Below, piece after piece: positions 25,142 through 33,733 of a DNA stretch of 64,000 nt. The stretch spans positions 62,001-126,000 of the forward strand of contig NZ_JAFEVZ010000014.1 of the NCBI RefSeq assembly GCF_022802975.1, read 5' to 3'. The position numbers and the translations under genes were made by a program. Source of the stretch: Flavobacterium pectinovorum (GTDB taxonomy: Bacteria > Bacteroidota > Bacteroidia > Flavobacteriales > Flavobacteriaceae). The notes beneath the pieces are model-generated. The model was given only the letters and a program-made list of their open reading frames with translations, was not told the DNA's origin and made no database searches. Numbering within the stretch: the stretch's first letter is position 1; every line of letters begins with the position of its first letter.

Positions 25142-27589
25142 TTATATATTACCTATTCGAATGACATCCGCAAAAATCCCTGAAGCAGTTACGGCTGCAC
25201 CGGCACCTGCTCCTTTGATCAATAAAGGCTGGTCTACGTAACGATCTGTGTAGAAAAGCACGATATTGTCTTTTCCTTCCAAATTATAGAAAGGATGATC
25301 TTTTGGAATGAACAGAAGACCTACGCTTGCTTTTCCGTTTTCGAACTGTGCTACGTATTTTAGTCTTGAATCTTTAGCTAAAGCTTCTTTGTAAATGTTT
25401 TCAAAATGCTGAGAATGTTTGATTAACGATGCAAAGAAATCTTCGTTGTTTGTTGTTGCTAAGCATTCAGCTGGTAAAAACGATTCATTTGCAATAGCGT
25501 CAATATCCATTTCGTAACCGCTTTCGCGAATTAGAATCAGGATTTTACGCGCTACGTCGATTCCGCTTAAGTCGATTTTAGGATCCGGTTCTGTGAATCC
25601 CTGAACCCCGGCTTCTTTCACAACATCATGAAAAGAATTATTCTCATCAAAATTATTGAAAATAAAGTTTAGACTTCCGGATAACACGGCCTGAATTTTA
25701 TGCACTTTATCACCTGAAGCGATTAAGTTTTTAACTGTATCGATAATCGGCAATCCCGCACCCACATTCGTTTCAAATAAAAACGGAGCGTTATACTGGC
25801 GAGATAAGCTTTTTAGTTTTTTATAGTTGTCGTAAGCAGATGAACAGGCAATTTTGTTACAAGTTACAACCGCAATACTTTCTTTTAGGAACTTTTCATA
25901 CATTTCAGAAACGCTTGCATTTGCCGTAATGTCTACGAAAATGCTGTTTCTTAAATTCAGTTCTTTTGCACGGGCGATGAATTCTGTAGGAATTGCAGTT
26001 TCTCCTTTATCCAAAGTCGACTGCCAGTCTTTTAGAGAAATTCCGTCTTCATCAAAAAACATTTTTCTGGAGTTTGACAGAGCAATCACACGAACATTGA
26101 TTTTTAGAACGTCTTTTAAGAATTTCTTCTGGCTGTGAATCTGCTCGATGAATTTCTCACCCACATTTCCAACACCCATTACGAATAAATTCAGCTGTTT
26201 GGTGTTTTCTTCAAAGAAGTTTTCGTGTAAAGTATTTAAAGCTTTCTTAACATCTCTTTCGTTGATTACTGCTGAAATATTTCTTTCAGAAGCTCCCTGA
26301 GCAATAGCACGGATATTTACGTTATTTTTTCCTAAAGTGCTGAACATTCTTCCACTCAGACCCTGATGGTTTTTCATGTTTTCGCCTACCAAAGCAATAA
26401 TGCAAAGGTCTTTTTCTACAATACAAGGATCGATTTTGTTTTGTAAAATCTCCACTTCAAAAGCTTTATTGATGGCTTCTTCAGCATTTTCAGCATCCGA
26501 ATTTAAGATTCCAATACAGATGGAGTGCTCAGAAGAGGCCTGAGTAATAAAAATAACATTGATTTTTTCGTGGGACAAAACCTCAAATAAACGTTTTGAT
26601 GAGCCTGAAACTCCAATCATTCCCGGACCTTCAAGTGTCAGTAACGAAATATGATCAATATGGCTGATTCCTCTTACAGCTGCTCCATTTGAAGGCGCCT
26701 GATTTGTGATTAAAGTACCTTCAGCTTCCGGTTCAAATGTATTTTTGATTAAAATTGGAATGTTTTTTCTTAAAACTGGCTGAATTGTTGGCGGATATAA
26801 AACTTTTGCTCCAAAATGCGACAATTCCATAGCTTCCTGATACGAAATTGCAGCAATTGGCTGTGCCTGTTTTACAATTTTAGGGTTTGCAGTAAACATT
26901 CCGTTTACATCTGTCCAGATTTCAAGTTGTTCAGCATTCATTGCTCCTGCAATGATAGCGGCAGTGTAGTCTGAACCGCCACGGCCTAAAGTTGATGTGA
27001 TGCCATCAAGAGTCTGGGCAATAAAGCCAGGCAAAATATTAATGTTCGATTGGTTTTCTGCGAAATATTCCTGAATCAAAACGTTTGAAATTTCAAAGTT
27101 TACAACCGCTTTGCTAAAGTCATTATTCGTTTTAATTAACTCACGACTGTCTTTATAAACAGCATCTTTATTAATTTGCTGATAAGCCTGAGCAATAATA
27201 TAGGAAGAAAGCAATTCGCCAAAACTCAAAATAGTATCTGCAGTTCTTGGAGATAATTCACCCAAAAGGAAACAGCCGTCCAGTAAAGTTTCTAAATGAT
27301 TGATGATTCTTTTTACGTGGCTCAACAGGCTACTTTGTTCGCTAACCGGAATAAGTTCTTTTAAGGTTTCAAGGTGTTTTTTCTCGATTTCAGCAACGAT
27401 ATCTCTAAAACTTTCGTCATTTTCTGCTGCTTTTGCCGCCGCAAGATGTAATAAATCGGTTACTTTGCTTAATGCAGAAACAACAACAACGAGTTTGTCT
27501 TTTTCAGCGTTTTGTTTAATAATTTCGAGAACGAGTTTTATATTTTGTGCATTGGCAACCGAAGTTCCGCCAAATTTTAATACTTTCAT
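25142..27589 (-). CDS. thrA: Bifunctional aspartate kinase / homoserine dehydrogenase I
   Basis: An 815-residue fusion that opens the aspartate pathway and makes homoserine. Residues 1-290 are the kinase (MKVLKFGGTSVANAQN; FGELLSSYIIAQ; TLGRGGSDYTAA). About 300-450 hold two ACT domains that bind the end product (LLTLEGPGMIGVSG; IALVGENMKNHQGLSGRMFS). About 460-815 are the dehydrogenase (VMGVGNVGEKFIEQI NAD loop; TCNKIACSS; GGLNF-like SGSLNFIFN; EPDPKIDLSGIDVARK). The length matches E. coli ThrA. It is preceded by a Thr-rich leader peptide gene, implying control by charged threonyl-tRNA as well as feedback by threonine. Confidence 0.97.
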   Translation of the reverse strand: MKVLKFGGTSVANAQNIKLVLEIIKQNAEKDKLVVVVSALSKVTDLLHLAAAKAAENDESFRDIVAEIEKKHLETLKELIPVSEQSSLLSHVKRIINHLETLLDGCFLLGELSPRTADTILSFGELLSSYIIAQAYQQINKDAVYKDSRELIKTNNDFSKAVVNFEISNVLIQEYFAENQSNINILPGFIAQTLDGITSTLGRGGSDYTAAIIAGAMNAEQLEIWTDVNGMFTANPKIVKQAQPIAAISYQEAMELSHFGAKVLYPPTIQPVLRKNIPILIKNTFEPEAEGTLITNQAPSNGAAVRGISHIDHISLLTLEGPGMIGVSGSSKRLFEVLSHEKINVIFITQASSEHSICIGILNSDAENAEEAINKAFEVEILQNKIDPCIVEKDLCIIALVGENMKNHQGLSGRMFSTLGKNNVNIRAIAQGASERNISAVINERDVKKALNTLHENFFEENTKQLNLFVMGVGNVGEKFIEQIHSQKKFLKDVLKINVRVIALSNSRKMFFDEDGISLKDWQSTLDKGETAIPTEFIARAKELNLRNSIFVDITANASVSEMYEKFLKESIAVVTCNKIACSSAYDNYKKLKSLSRQYNAPFLFETNVGAGLPIIDTVKNLIASGDKVHKIQAVLSGSLNFIFNNFDENNSFHDVVKEAGVQGFTEPDPKIDLSGIDVARKILILIRESGYEMDIDAIANESFLPAECLATTNNEDFFASLIKHSQHFENIYKEALAKDSRLKYVAQFENGKASVGLLFIPKDHPFYNLEGKDNIVLFYTDRYVDQPLLIKGAGAGAAVTASGIFADVIRIGNI

Positions 27590-27690
27590 TTTGATGTTTT
27601 TTTCTTTTATGCAAATATTTTTATGTATCCAAAGTCTTTCTTCTTTCAGGAAAAAAGTATAGATAAACAGGATTATATGTAAAAATGTAT

Positions 27691-27703
27691 ACCCCTAAGG
27701 GGT
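27691..27703 (-). promoter_or_regulatory. Short hairpin over the thr leader stop codon
   Basis: On the minus strand ACCCC-TTA-GGGGT spans the leader stop codon and follows the Thr codon run directly. It is the only strong hairpin in the 105-nt gap to thrA, and it is followed by ATACATTTTT rather than a tight T run. It may be part of the attenuator; the mechanism (intrinsic, Rho-dependent or translational) cannot be read from sequence. Confidence 0.45.
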
Positions 27704-27796
27704 TGTAGTTGTTGTAGTAGAAATAATGGTAGCAGCAATTGCAACTTCTGATTGAGTTGTCATTGTAGATTGATATTTTGTGCTGTTACGTTTCAT
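27695..27796 (-). CDS. thrL: Threonine operon leader peptide
   Basis: A 33-residue reading frame directly upstream of thrA: MKRNSTKYQSTMTTQSEV, then AIAATIISTTTTTTP and a stop. It has 11 threonines, six of them consecutive near the end, plus adjacent isoleucines. That is the composition of thr attenuator peptides (E. coli ThrL is Thr/Ile-rich) although the sequence is unrelated. An exact TAnnTTTG element lies 12 bp before its ATG, so it would be the first thing translated. Ribosome stalling at the Thr run when threonyl-tRNA is short would regulate thrA. I am confident of the ORF; the function is inferred from composition and position. Confidence 0.8.
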   Translation of the reverse strand: MKRNSTKYQSTMTTQSEVAIAATIISTTTTTTP

Positions 27797-27807
27797 TTTT
27801 GATTTTT

Positions 27808-27815
27808 CAAAAGTA
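27808..27815 (-). promoter_or_regulatory. -7 promoter element of the thr operon
   Basis: TACTTTTG on the minus strand fits TAnnTTTG exactly. The predicted start is only about 8 nt before the leader ATG, giving a nearly leaderless mRNA. A clear -33 TTG is missing. Confidence 0.6.
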
Positions 27816-28136
27816 CAGTTTTTTATAAAAGTTAAAAAGCTAAATTGTTTTTTTGCGAATATTTTAATAAAACAAATGATAAAAAATCAATATTGAGTAT
27901 TTGTTAAAATTACACGCTCTAAGTTGGGTTTTTGATATATTTAAGATTAAAATTCATTTGATCTAAGAATTTGTTTTTAACTGGATTTGCACTAAAAGCG
28001 GTATTTGTATTTCTAAGTTAGGATTGTGAAATAAATAATTTTAAAAATTACTTGATTAGAAATTTTAATTATTGTGATAAATTGTTGCTTTTTAATGTTG
28101 ATTTGTTGAATTTTGACGTTTTAATTTGAAACCATC
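27816..28136. other. AT-rich divergent spacer between thrL and hutH
   Basis: No coding frame or repeat found. The hutH side contains TTGTTGAATTTTGACG and TTTTAATTTG just before the ATG, near-matches to TAnnTTTG, so a hutH promoter probably lies there, but I cannot fix it. Confidence 0.4.
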
Positions 28137-29651
28137 ATGAGGGAAATCCATTATATAAGTACTGAAACTTTAACTTTACAAACGTTACAAGAGATTTTAG
28201 GGAACGATAAAGCATTAGAATTATCTGAAGAAGCAAAAGTAAATGTTCAGAAATGTCGTGATTATCTGGATAAAAAAATGGCTTCCCATTCTGAGCCTAT
28301 TTATGGTATTAATACAGGATTTGGATCACTTTGTAATGTGAAAATTTCGAATGAAAATTTATCTAAACTACAAGAAAATCTGGTAAAATCTCATGCTTGC
28401 GGAACAGGAGAAGAAGTGCCGGCTGAGATTGTAAAATTGATGCTGTTGCTTAAAATCCAGTCTTTGAGCTATGGTCATTCCGGAATTCAGTTACAGACTT
28501 TAAATCGTTTGGTTGATTTTTATAATAATGATGTTTTACCTGTTATATATACTCAGGGTTCTCTTGGTGCTTCCGGAGATTTAGCGCCATTAGCGCATTT
28601 GTCTCTGCCTTTGTTAGGAGAAGGAGAGGTGTTTTTTGAAGGTAGAAGAATGGCTTCAGCAGAAGTTTTAAAACATTTTAACTGGGAACCGATTATTTTA
28701 CAGTCAAAAGAAGGTTTGGCATTGTTAAACGGTACGCAGTTTATGGCTGCTTATGGGGTATATATTTTGATAAAAGCGTATAAATATTCTTATTTGGCTG
28801 ATTTGATCGGAACAATTTCATTAGAAGCTTTTGATGGAAGAATTGAGCCTTTTAATGAGCTGATACATTTTATACGTCCTCACAAAGGTCAGATTGTGAC
28901 GGCTCAGCGTATAAATGAGTTTTTAGATGGTAGCGAAATTATCGCTCAGGAAAAAAAACACGTTCAGGATCCGTATTCTTTCCGTTGTATGCCTCAGGTT
29001 CACGGTGCTTCAAAAGATGCAATTGATTATGTTCGAAAAGTATTCAAAACAGAAATTAACTCGGTTACTGATAATCCAAATATATTTATTGAATCCGACC
29101 AGATTATTTCAGGTGGAAATTTCCACGGACAGCCATTAGCTTTAGCGTTGGATTTTATGGCAATTGCTTTGGCCGAATTAGGAAGTATTTCTGAAAGAAG
29201 AACGTATCAGTTAATTTCAGGTTTGCGAAATCTTCCGGCATTTTTGGTGGATAACCCGGGACTGAATTCAGGATTTATGATTCCGCAATACACAGCGGCA
29301 AGTATTGCCAGTCAGAATAAACAATTGGCAACACCATCAAGTGTAGATAGTATTGTTTCGAGCAACGGGCAGGAAGATCATGTAAGTATGGGGGCAAACG
29401 GGGCAACAAAGGCCTTAAAGGTTATGGATAATTTAGAGCGTATTTTGGCAATTGAATTATTGAATGCTTCGCAGGCAATTGCATACAGAGCGCCTTTGAA
29501 ATCAAGTGATTTTATTGAAATGTTTTTAAGCAGTTATAGAGAAATAGTGCCTTTGGTGAAAGAAGACAGAATTTTGCATTATGATATTGAGAAAACCGTT
29601 TCATTCTTAAATAGTTTCCAAATAGAAAACGATTTGTTAACAATGGCTTAA
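28137..29651 (+). CDS. hutH: Histidine ammonia-lyase
   Basis: HutH removes ammonia from histidine to give urocanate. The 504 residues match the family. GSLGASGDLAPLAHLSLPLL contains the Ala-Ser-Gly triad that cyclises to the MIO cofactor. YGINTGFGSL near residue 55 carries the catalytic tyrosine, and QDPYSFRCMPQVHGASKDAI, NPNIF and GGNFHGQPLALALD are further active-site blocks. The other hut genes are not adjacent, so histidine breakdown is split or the enzyme acts alone, for instance in pigment or aromatic chemistry as with some related lyases. Confidence 0.93.
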   Translation: MREIHYISTETLTLQTLQEILGNDKALELSEEAKVNVQKCRDYLDKKMASHSEPIYGINTGFGSLCNVKISNENLSKLQENLVKSHACGTGEEVPAEIVKLMLLLKIQSLSYGHSGIQLQTLNRLVDFYNNDVLPVIYTQGSLGASGDLAPLAHLSLPLLGEGEVFFEGRRMASAEVLKHFNWEPIILQSKEGLALLNGTQFMAAYGVYILIKAYKYSYLADLIGTISLEAFDGRIEPFNELIHFIRPHKGQIVTAQRINEFLDGSEIIAQEKKHVQDPYSFRCMPQVHGASKDAIDYVRKVFKTEINSVTDNPNIFIESDQIISGGNFHGQPLALALDFMAIALAELGSISERRTYQLISGLRNLPAFLVDNPGLNSGFMIPQYTAASIASQNKQLATPSSVDSIVSSNGQEDHVSMGANGATKALKVMDNLERILAIELLNASQAIAYRAPLKSSDFIEMFLSSYREIVPLVKEDRILHYDIEKTVSFLNSFQIENDLLTMA

Positions 29652-29672
29652 CATAGAAAAATAATATTGAAG

Positions 29673-29680
29673 TAATTTTG
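29673..29680 (+). promoter_or_regulatory. -7 promoter element of the DUF47/pit pair
   Basis: TAATTTTG, an exact TAnnTTTG, 20 bp before the ATG at 29700; no convincing -33 TTG. It separates the phosphate genes from hutH. Confidence 0.6.
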
Positions 29681-29699
29681 CACTATCAAAAATATAAAA

Positions 29700-30344
29700 A
29701 TGTCTATAAACAGTATTTTCCAATTTTTAGTGCCGAAAGACAAGAAATTCTTTCCACTTTTTGAAGAAGCTTCAAGCAATTTAATTGAATTAGCTTCTAA
29801 CTTACACGAAGCTGTAAACCTTCCATTAAAAGAAAGAGAAGTTCTTTTTCAAAAAATTGATGAATTAGAGCAAAAAGGAGAAGACATTACTCGCCAGACC
29901 AATCTTGAGTTGAGCAGAAACTTCATTACTCCGTTTGACAGAGAGGATATTCATACTTTAATTACTTCTATTGACAACGTTGCAGATTATCTACACGGTG
30001 CAGCAAGCAGAATGAAATTATATCAGGTAGATAAAATTACCAAATCTATCAGAAAAATGACTGAAATCAATCTTGAGGCTTGTCAAAACATTGACAGTGC
30101 AGTAAAAGAGTTGAGAAATTTAAAGAATTTCAAGGTCATTAAAGATGCTTGTGCCAGAATTAATAAATTGGAAAACAAGTCTGATAATGTTTACAATAAA
30201 GCCGTTTTTGAAATTTTTGAAAACGAAACAGATGCTAAGAATATCATCAAATACAAAGAGGTGTTATCAGTCTTAGAATCAGCGACAGATAAATGTAAGA
30301 GTGTGGCGAACATACTGGAATCTATTTCTGTAAAACATTCTTAA
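29700..30344 (+). CDS. DUF47 / PhoU-like phosphate transport regulator
   Basis: A 214-residue all-helical protein of the DUF47 (PhoU-like, YkaA) family. Typical heptad-like helices: FFPLFEEASSNLIELASNLH, LEQKGEDITRQTNLELSRNF, then PFDREDIHTLITSIDNVADY, which contains the D/E-x-x-x-D metal-binding pattern of PhoU folds. It lies 33 bp before the pit transporter and is almost certainly co-transcribed with it. The family is thought to modulate Pit-type phosphate uptake. Confidence 0.92.
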   Translation: MSINSIFQFLVPKDKKFFPLFEEASSNLIELASNLHEAVNLPLKEREVLFQKIDELEQKGEDITRQTNLELSRNFITPFDREDIHTLITSIDNVADYLHGAASRMKLYQVDKITKSIRKMTEINLEACQNIDSAVKELRNLKNFKVIKDACARINKLENKSDNVYNKAVFEIFENETDAKNIIKYKEVLSVLESATDKCKSVANILESISVKHS

Positions 30345-30377
30345 ATTCAATTTATTTCATTCTGAAGTTATAATTTT

Positions 30378-31718
30378 ATGACTATACTTATAATTATTAT
30401 AGTATTAGCTTTAATTTTTGATTACATCAATGGTTTTCATGATGCGGCAAATGCTATTGCTACTGTTGTTGCGACAAAGGTACTGACGCCTTTTCAGGCC
30501 GTTCTTTGGGCAGCATTTTTTAACTTTCTGGCTTATTGGGTTTTTGGGTTTGGTGTTGCCGATACTGTTGCTAAAACAGCGCACACTATGGAAATTAACC
30601 TCGTAGTAATTTTAGCCGGTGTTATTGCAGCAATCTGTTGGAATTTATTGACCTGGTGGTTAGGAATTCCTTCAAGTTCATCGCATACTTTGATTGGAGG
30701 TTTCGCAGGAGCGGCTATTGCCCATGCGATTGCAGTTCACGGTTTTTCAGGTTATGTAGGTGAAGATGGAACAACACATTACTGGTATGAAATTGTAAGC
30801 TGGTACAAAGCAGGAAAAGATGGTGGAATGCCTTCGGGGGTACTTATTATTATTGCTTTTATTGTGTTAGCGCCTTTATTAGGAGCATTAGCTTCTTATT
30901 TAATATCAATTTGGTTATTGAATGCCTCACGAAAAAGCGTTTGGCCTAAAGTATTTACTGTAGGTTTGATGATTGCAACGGTTTGGTTTGTTTACAATCA
31001 AATGGTTCCTTTTTCAGAGATTGAAAAACCACGATTTGAATCACATTTTTGGAGTGTAATTTTTGAGAAAGAAAATATTAAATGGTGTTTAGTAGCTTTT
31101 ATTATACTAACTGTTAGTGTTTTTTGCTTGATATTTAGTAGTTTAAGTTTACATCAGGCTGATGGAGCTTTGAAAAAAATGCAATTACTTTCTTCAGCGG
31201 CATTCAGTTTAGGACATGGAGGGAATGATTCTCAAAAAGTAATGGGTATTATTGCGGCTGCTGTGGCAGTTTATATCAATACAAGCGGCGTTGATTTTAA
31301 TTCGTTGCCTACAGGCTGGTGGGGATTAGATGTTATTTTACCACAAGAGGACGGAAGTTCACATATGCCACCCTGGATTCCTTTAGCATGTTATTCTGCA
31401 ATTGCTGCGGGAACTTTGAGTGGAGGCTGGAAAATTGTAAAAACAATGGGTTCTAAAATTACAAAAGTAAGTTCGTTTGAAGGCGTTGCCGCTGAAACTG
31501 CCGGTGCTTTGACACTTTACTTTACAGAACATTTAAAAATTCCGGTAAGTACAACACATACGATTACAGGGTCTATCATCGGGGTTGGATTAACAAAACG
31601 TGTATCTGCTGTAAGATGGGGTGTAACTGTAAGTCTAATCTGGGCTTGGGTATTAACGATACCTATTTCGGCTCTTTTAGCAGGATTGATTTACTTCGTA
31701 TTGAGTGTTTTTATCTAA
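30378..31718 (+). CDS. pit: Low-affinity inorganic phosphate transporter, Pit family
   Basis: A 446-residue membrane transporter moving metal-phosphate with protons or sodium. The two PHO4 signature repeats are clear: FDYINGFHDAANAIATVVAT near the N-terminus and SLGHGGNDSQKVMGIIAAAV in the second half, each followed by IPSSSSHTLIGGFAGAAI and IPVSTTHTITGSIIGVGL. About ten to twelve hydrophobic helices are visible. A central soluble loop (about 200-235) joins the halves. It follows the DUF47 gene as in many bacteria, and a terminator follows. Confidence 0.95.
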   Translation: MTILIIIIVLALIFDYINGFHDAANAIATVVATKVLTPFQAVLWAAFFNFLAYWVFGFGVADTVAKTAHTMEINLVVILAGVIAAICWNLLTWWLGIPSSSSHTLIGGFAGAAIAHAIAVHGFSGYVGEDGTTHYWYEIVSWYKAGKDGGMPSGVLIIIAFIVLAPLLGALASYLISIWLLNASRKSVWPKVFTVGLMIATVWFVYNQMVPFSEIEKPRFESHFWSVIFEKENIKWCLVAFIILTVSVFCLIFSSLSLHQADGALKKMQLLSSAAFSLGHGGNDSQKVMGIIAAAVAVYINTSGVDFNSLPTGWWGLDVILPQEDGSSHMPPWIPLACYSAIAAGTLSGGWKIVKTMGSKITKVSSFEGVAAETAGALTLYFTEHLKIPVSTTHTITGSIIGVGLTKRVSAVRWGVTVSLIWAWVLTIPISALLAGLIYFVLSVFI

Positions 31719-31775
31719 ATGAGTAAAATGATTTTTGTGAAATGTGAGATGTAAATCACGTTTTAAGATATATAG

Positions 31776-31817
31776 AAAAAGCTGGTTTCTTAATTGAAAT
31801 CAGCTTTTTGTTTTTTT
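31776..31817 (+). terminator. Terminator of the pit transcript
   Basis: AAAAAGCTGGTTTC (31776-31789)/GAAATCAGCTTTTT (31796-31809), one G-U pair, then a T run. It may also serve the convergent thioesterase gene. Confidence 0.85.
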
Positions 31818-31835
31818 GTATGGATTATAAAAGGA

Positions 31836-32585
31836 TTATTTTTTCCAGTTTAGTTGTAAGGCATAACAGGTTTTTTCTCCTTTTGTAATGCTGAAAGTAG
31901 TAGCTGAGTGATCTTCAATGTCACTTTCGTGGATTATTACAGTGTCTTTTAAGGATAGTTCCTTCATGAAATTCATTTCAAAGCTTTTTACTTCCTGTTT
32001 CAGAATTCGTTTTGGATTAACATGGTCCAGACACCATTCGAGATATTTTACGTTATTTACATGGTTTACAATATCCAGATCCGATAAATAAACTGTTTTT
32101 TCAAAAACCGCTTCTTTTTCGTGATTGATATTGATTTTTGATAAGCCTTCTGTTGTGGCTCTTTTGTCGGGAAATAACTCAAAATGCTCATAAGGTAATG
32201 CCAAAGCTTCCGGACGGCGTAATTGTGTGTTAAAAACTGCCCAATAGGTTTCGCAGCCCACAATCTTTTTTCCGTTGACATGCATTTCCAGCGCACGTAC
32301 AGAACGTGAATTTTCAAGGCTGTTAATCCAGGTGGTTATGGTTACAATATCTCCGGATTTTGGCAAATCTGTAATTTCAACACGCATTCGGCTTAAAACC
32401 CATGCCTGATGAAACGCCTGCATATCATAAAAACTGATACCGCCAACTTCAGAATGTGCCGCCGCTGTCAATTGTAAAATATTACAGAGATCTGTATATT
32501 TTAAAGAACCGTTTGGCGTACATTGTGTGAAATTGATTTCCCAGTCTTTGCTTAGAATGGATGTGAAGTTTGGTGATATTGGCAT
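31836..32585 (-). CDS. Acyl-ACP thioesterase
   Basis: A 249-residue double hot-dog protein of the acyl-ACP thioesterase family (plant FatA/FatB relatives), releasing fatty acids from acyl carrier protein. The first hot dog has NGSLKYTDLCNILQLTAAAH and WVLSRMRVEI. The second has YLSDLDIVNHVNNVKYLEWC, in which the D-x-N-x-H-x-N-N pattern supplies the catalytic Asn/His seen in plant enzymes. Stand-alone; the gene is followed (upstream on the same strand) by miaA, 74 bp away, in a repeat-free gap. Confidence 0.9.
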   Translation of the reverse strand: MPISPNFTSILSKDWEINFTQCTPNGSLKYTDLCNILQLTAAAHSEVGGISFYDMQAFHQAWVLSRMRVEITDLPKSGDIVTITTWINSLENSRSVRALEMHVNGKKIVGCETYWAVFNTQLRRPEALALPYEHFELFPDKRATTEGLSKININHEKEAVFEKTVYLSDLDIVNHVNNVKYLEWCLDHVNPKRILKQEVKSFEMNFMKELSLKDTVIIHESDIEDHSATTFSITKGEKTCYALQLNWKK

Positions 32586-32659
32586 TTAATTTAGACTTCT
32601 TAGATTATTAGAATTTTAGATCTTTTTGAAAGTAGAATAAAGAGTAAAGAAAAAAGATT

Positions 32660-33580
32660 TTATTTTACAATTTCGTTAATATAATGTATAATTTCTTTTC
32701 TCTCTGTAGCATAATCAAACCATTTGGTCTGTTCGTTTCGTTTGAACCACGTTAACTGCCTTTTCGAAAATCGTCTCGTATTTTTTTTGATTTCCTCAAT
32801 GGCAAATGGCAACGTGAATTCTCCGTCAAAATAACTGAATAATTCTCTATAACCGACCGTTTGAAGCGCATTTAACGCTTTATTAGGATATAATGCTTTT
32901 GCTTCTTCAAATAAACCTTCGTTCATCATAATATCCACACGCTGGTTGATTCGGTTATAAATTATTTCTCTGTCGGCTTCTAAACCAATTAAGATGGGAG
33001 AGAAGTTTCTGTTGTTTTTCTTTTGATTAAGAAACGATGAATACGGTTTTCCTGTTCCGATGCAGACTTCTGTAAATCGCATCATTCGCTGTGGATTTTG
33101 TAAAGTCTGAGGGTTTTCTAAATTAATTTTCTGAAAGTATTCCGGGTCTAAAGTTTTTAATTGTTCCTGAAGATATTCGATTCCGATTTTTTCATAGTTT
33201 GAATTGACTTCTAAACGTACTTCGGGATTGATTTCGGGAAATTCGTCAAAACCTTTTAATACAGCATCGACATACAATCCGGAACCTCCTATCAGAATCA
33301 CGAAATCATTATTTTGAAATAATTCTTCGATTTTTGCTAAAGCTTCTTTTTCGTAATCACCAACGGTATAGTTTTCGAAAATCGATTTGTTCTGAATAAA
33401 ATGATGCGTTGCGGATTGTAATTCTTCCTGATTTGGAACGGCTGTACCGATGGTCATTTCTTTAAAAAACTGACGACTATCGCAGGATATTATTTCGCAA
33501 TTAAAATGTTTTGCCAATGCAATGCTTAAAGCTGTTTTGCCTATGGCTGTTGGTCCGACAATGGTAATTAGGTGTTTCAT
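32660..33580 (-). CDS. miaA: tRNA dimethylallyltransferase
   Basis: MiaA adds a dimethylallyl group to A37 of tRNAs reading codons that start with U. At 306 residues it has the P-loop GPTAIGKTALSIALA, the DSRQFFKEMTIGTA substrate motif, LIGGSGLYVDAVLKGFD, PQRMMRFTEV and the RRFSKRQLTWFKRN C-terminal block. All are standard. The start ATG at 33580 directly follows a decayed R1 repeat. Confidence 0.97.
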   Translation of the reverse strand: MKHLITIVGPTAIGKTALSIALAKHFNCEIISCDSRQFFKEMTIGTAVPNQEELQSATHHFIQNKSIFENYTVGDYEKEALAKIEELFQNNDFVILIGGSGLYVDAVLKGFDEFPEINPEVRLEVNSNYEKIGIEYLQEQLKTLDPEYFQKINLENPQTLQNPQRMMRFTEVCIGTGKPYSSFLNQKKNNRNFSPILIGLEADREIIYNRINQRVDIMMNEGLFEEAKALYPNKALNALQTVGYRELFSYFDGEFTLPFAIEEIKKNTRRFSKRQLTWFKRNEQTKWFDYATERKEIIHYINEIVK

Positions 33581-33588
33581 ATATTTTT

Positions 33589-33690
33589 TAGCCCGGATGG
33601 AAATGGAAACCCCGGACTTATATTTGTTAGTTTTTTTGGCGTAAAAGAAGCGACTTTAGAAGCTGCTTTTATGACTTAAAAAACAACAAA
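33589..33690. repeat. Dispersed repeat family R1, decayed copy
   Basis: TTAGCCCGGATGGAAATGGA, CCCCGGACTT and GGCGTAAAAGAAGCGA keep the word order of the copy at 13831-13913 (TAGCCC-GATGG, CCGG, GGC-TAAAAGA) but with many changes. Confidence 0.55.
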
Positions 33691-33733
33691 GATAAGGAGG
33701 AGTTGCAATGTACAGCCGGAATAGCTTCATAAA

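Noticed and set aside
25854..27662. Two plus-strand ORFs of 94 and 120 codons
   Set aside because: Antisense shadows of thrA; composition follows the opposite strand.
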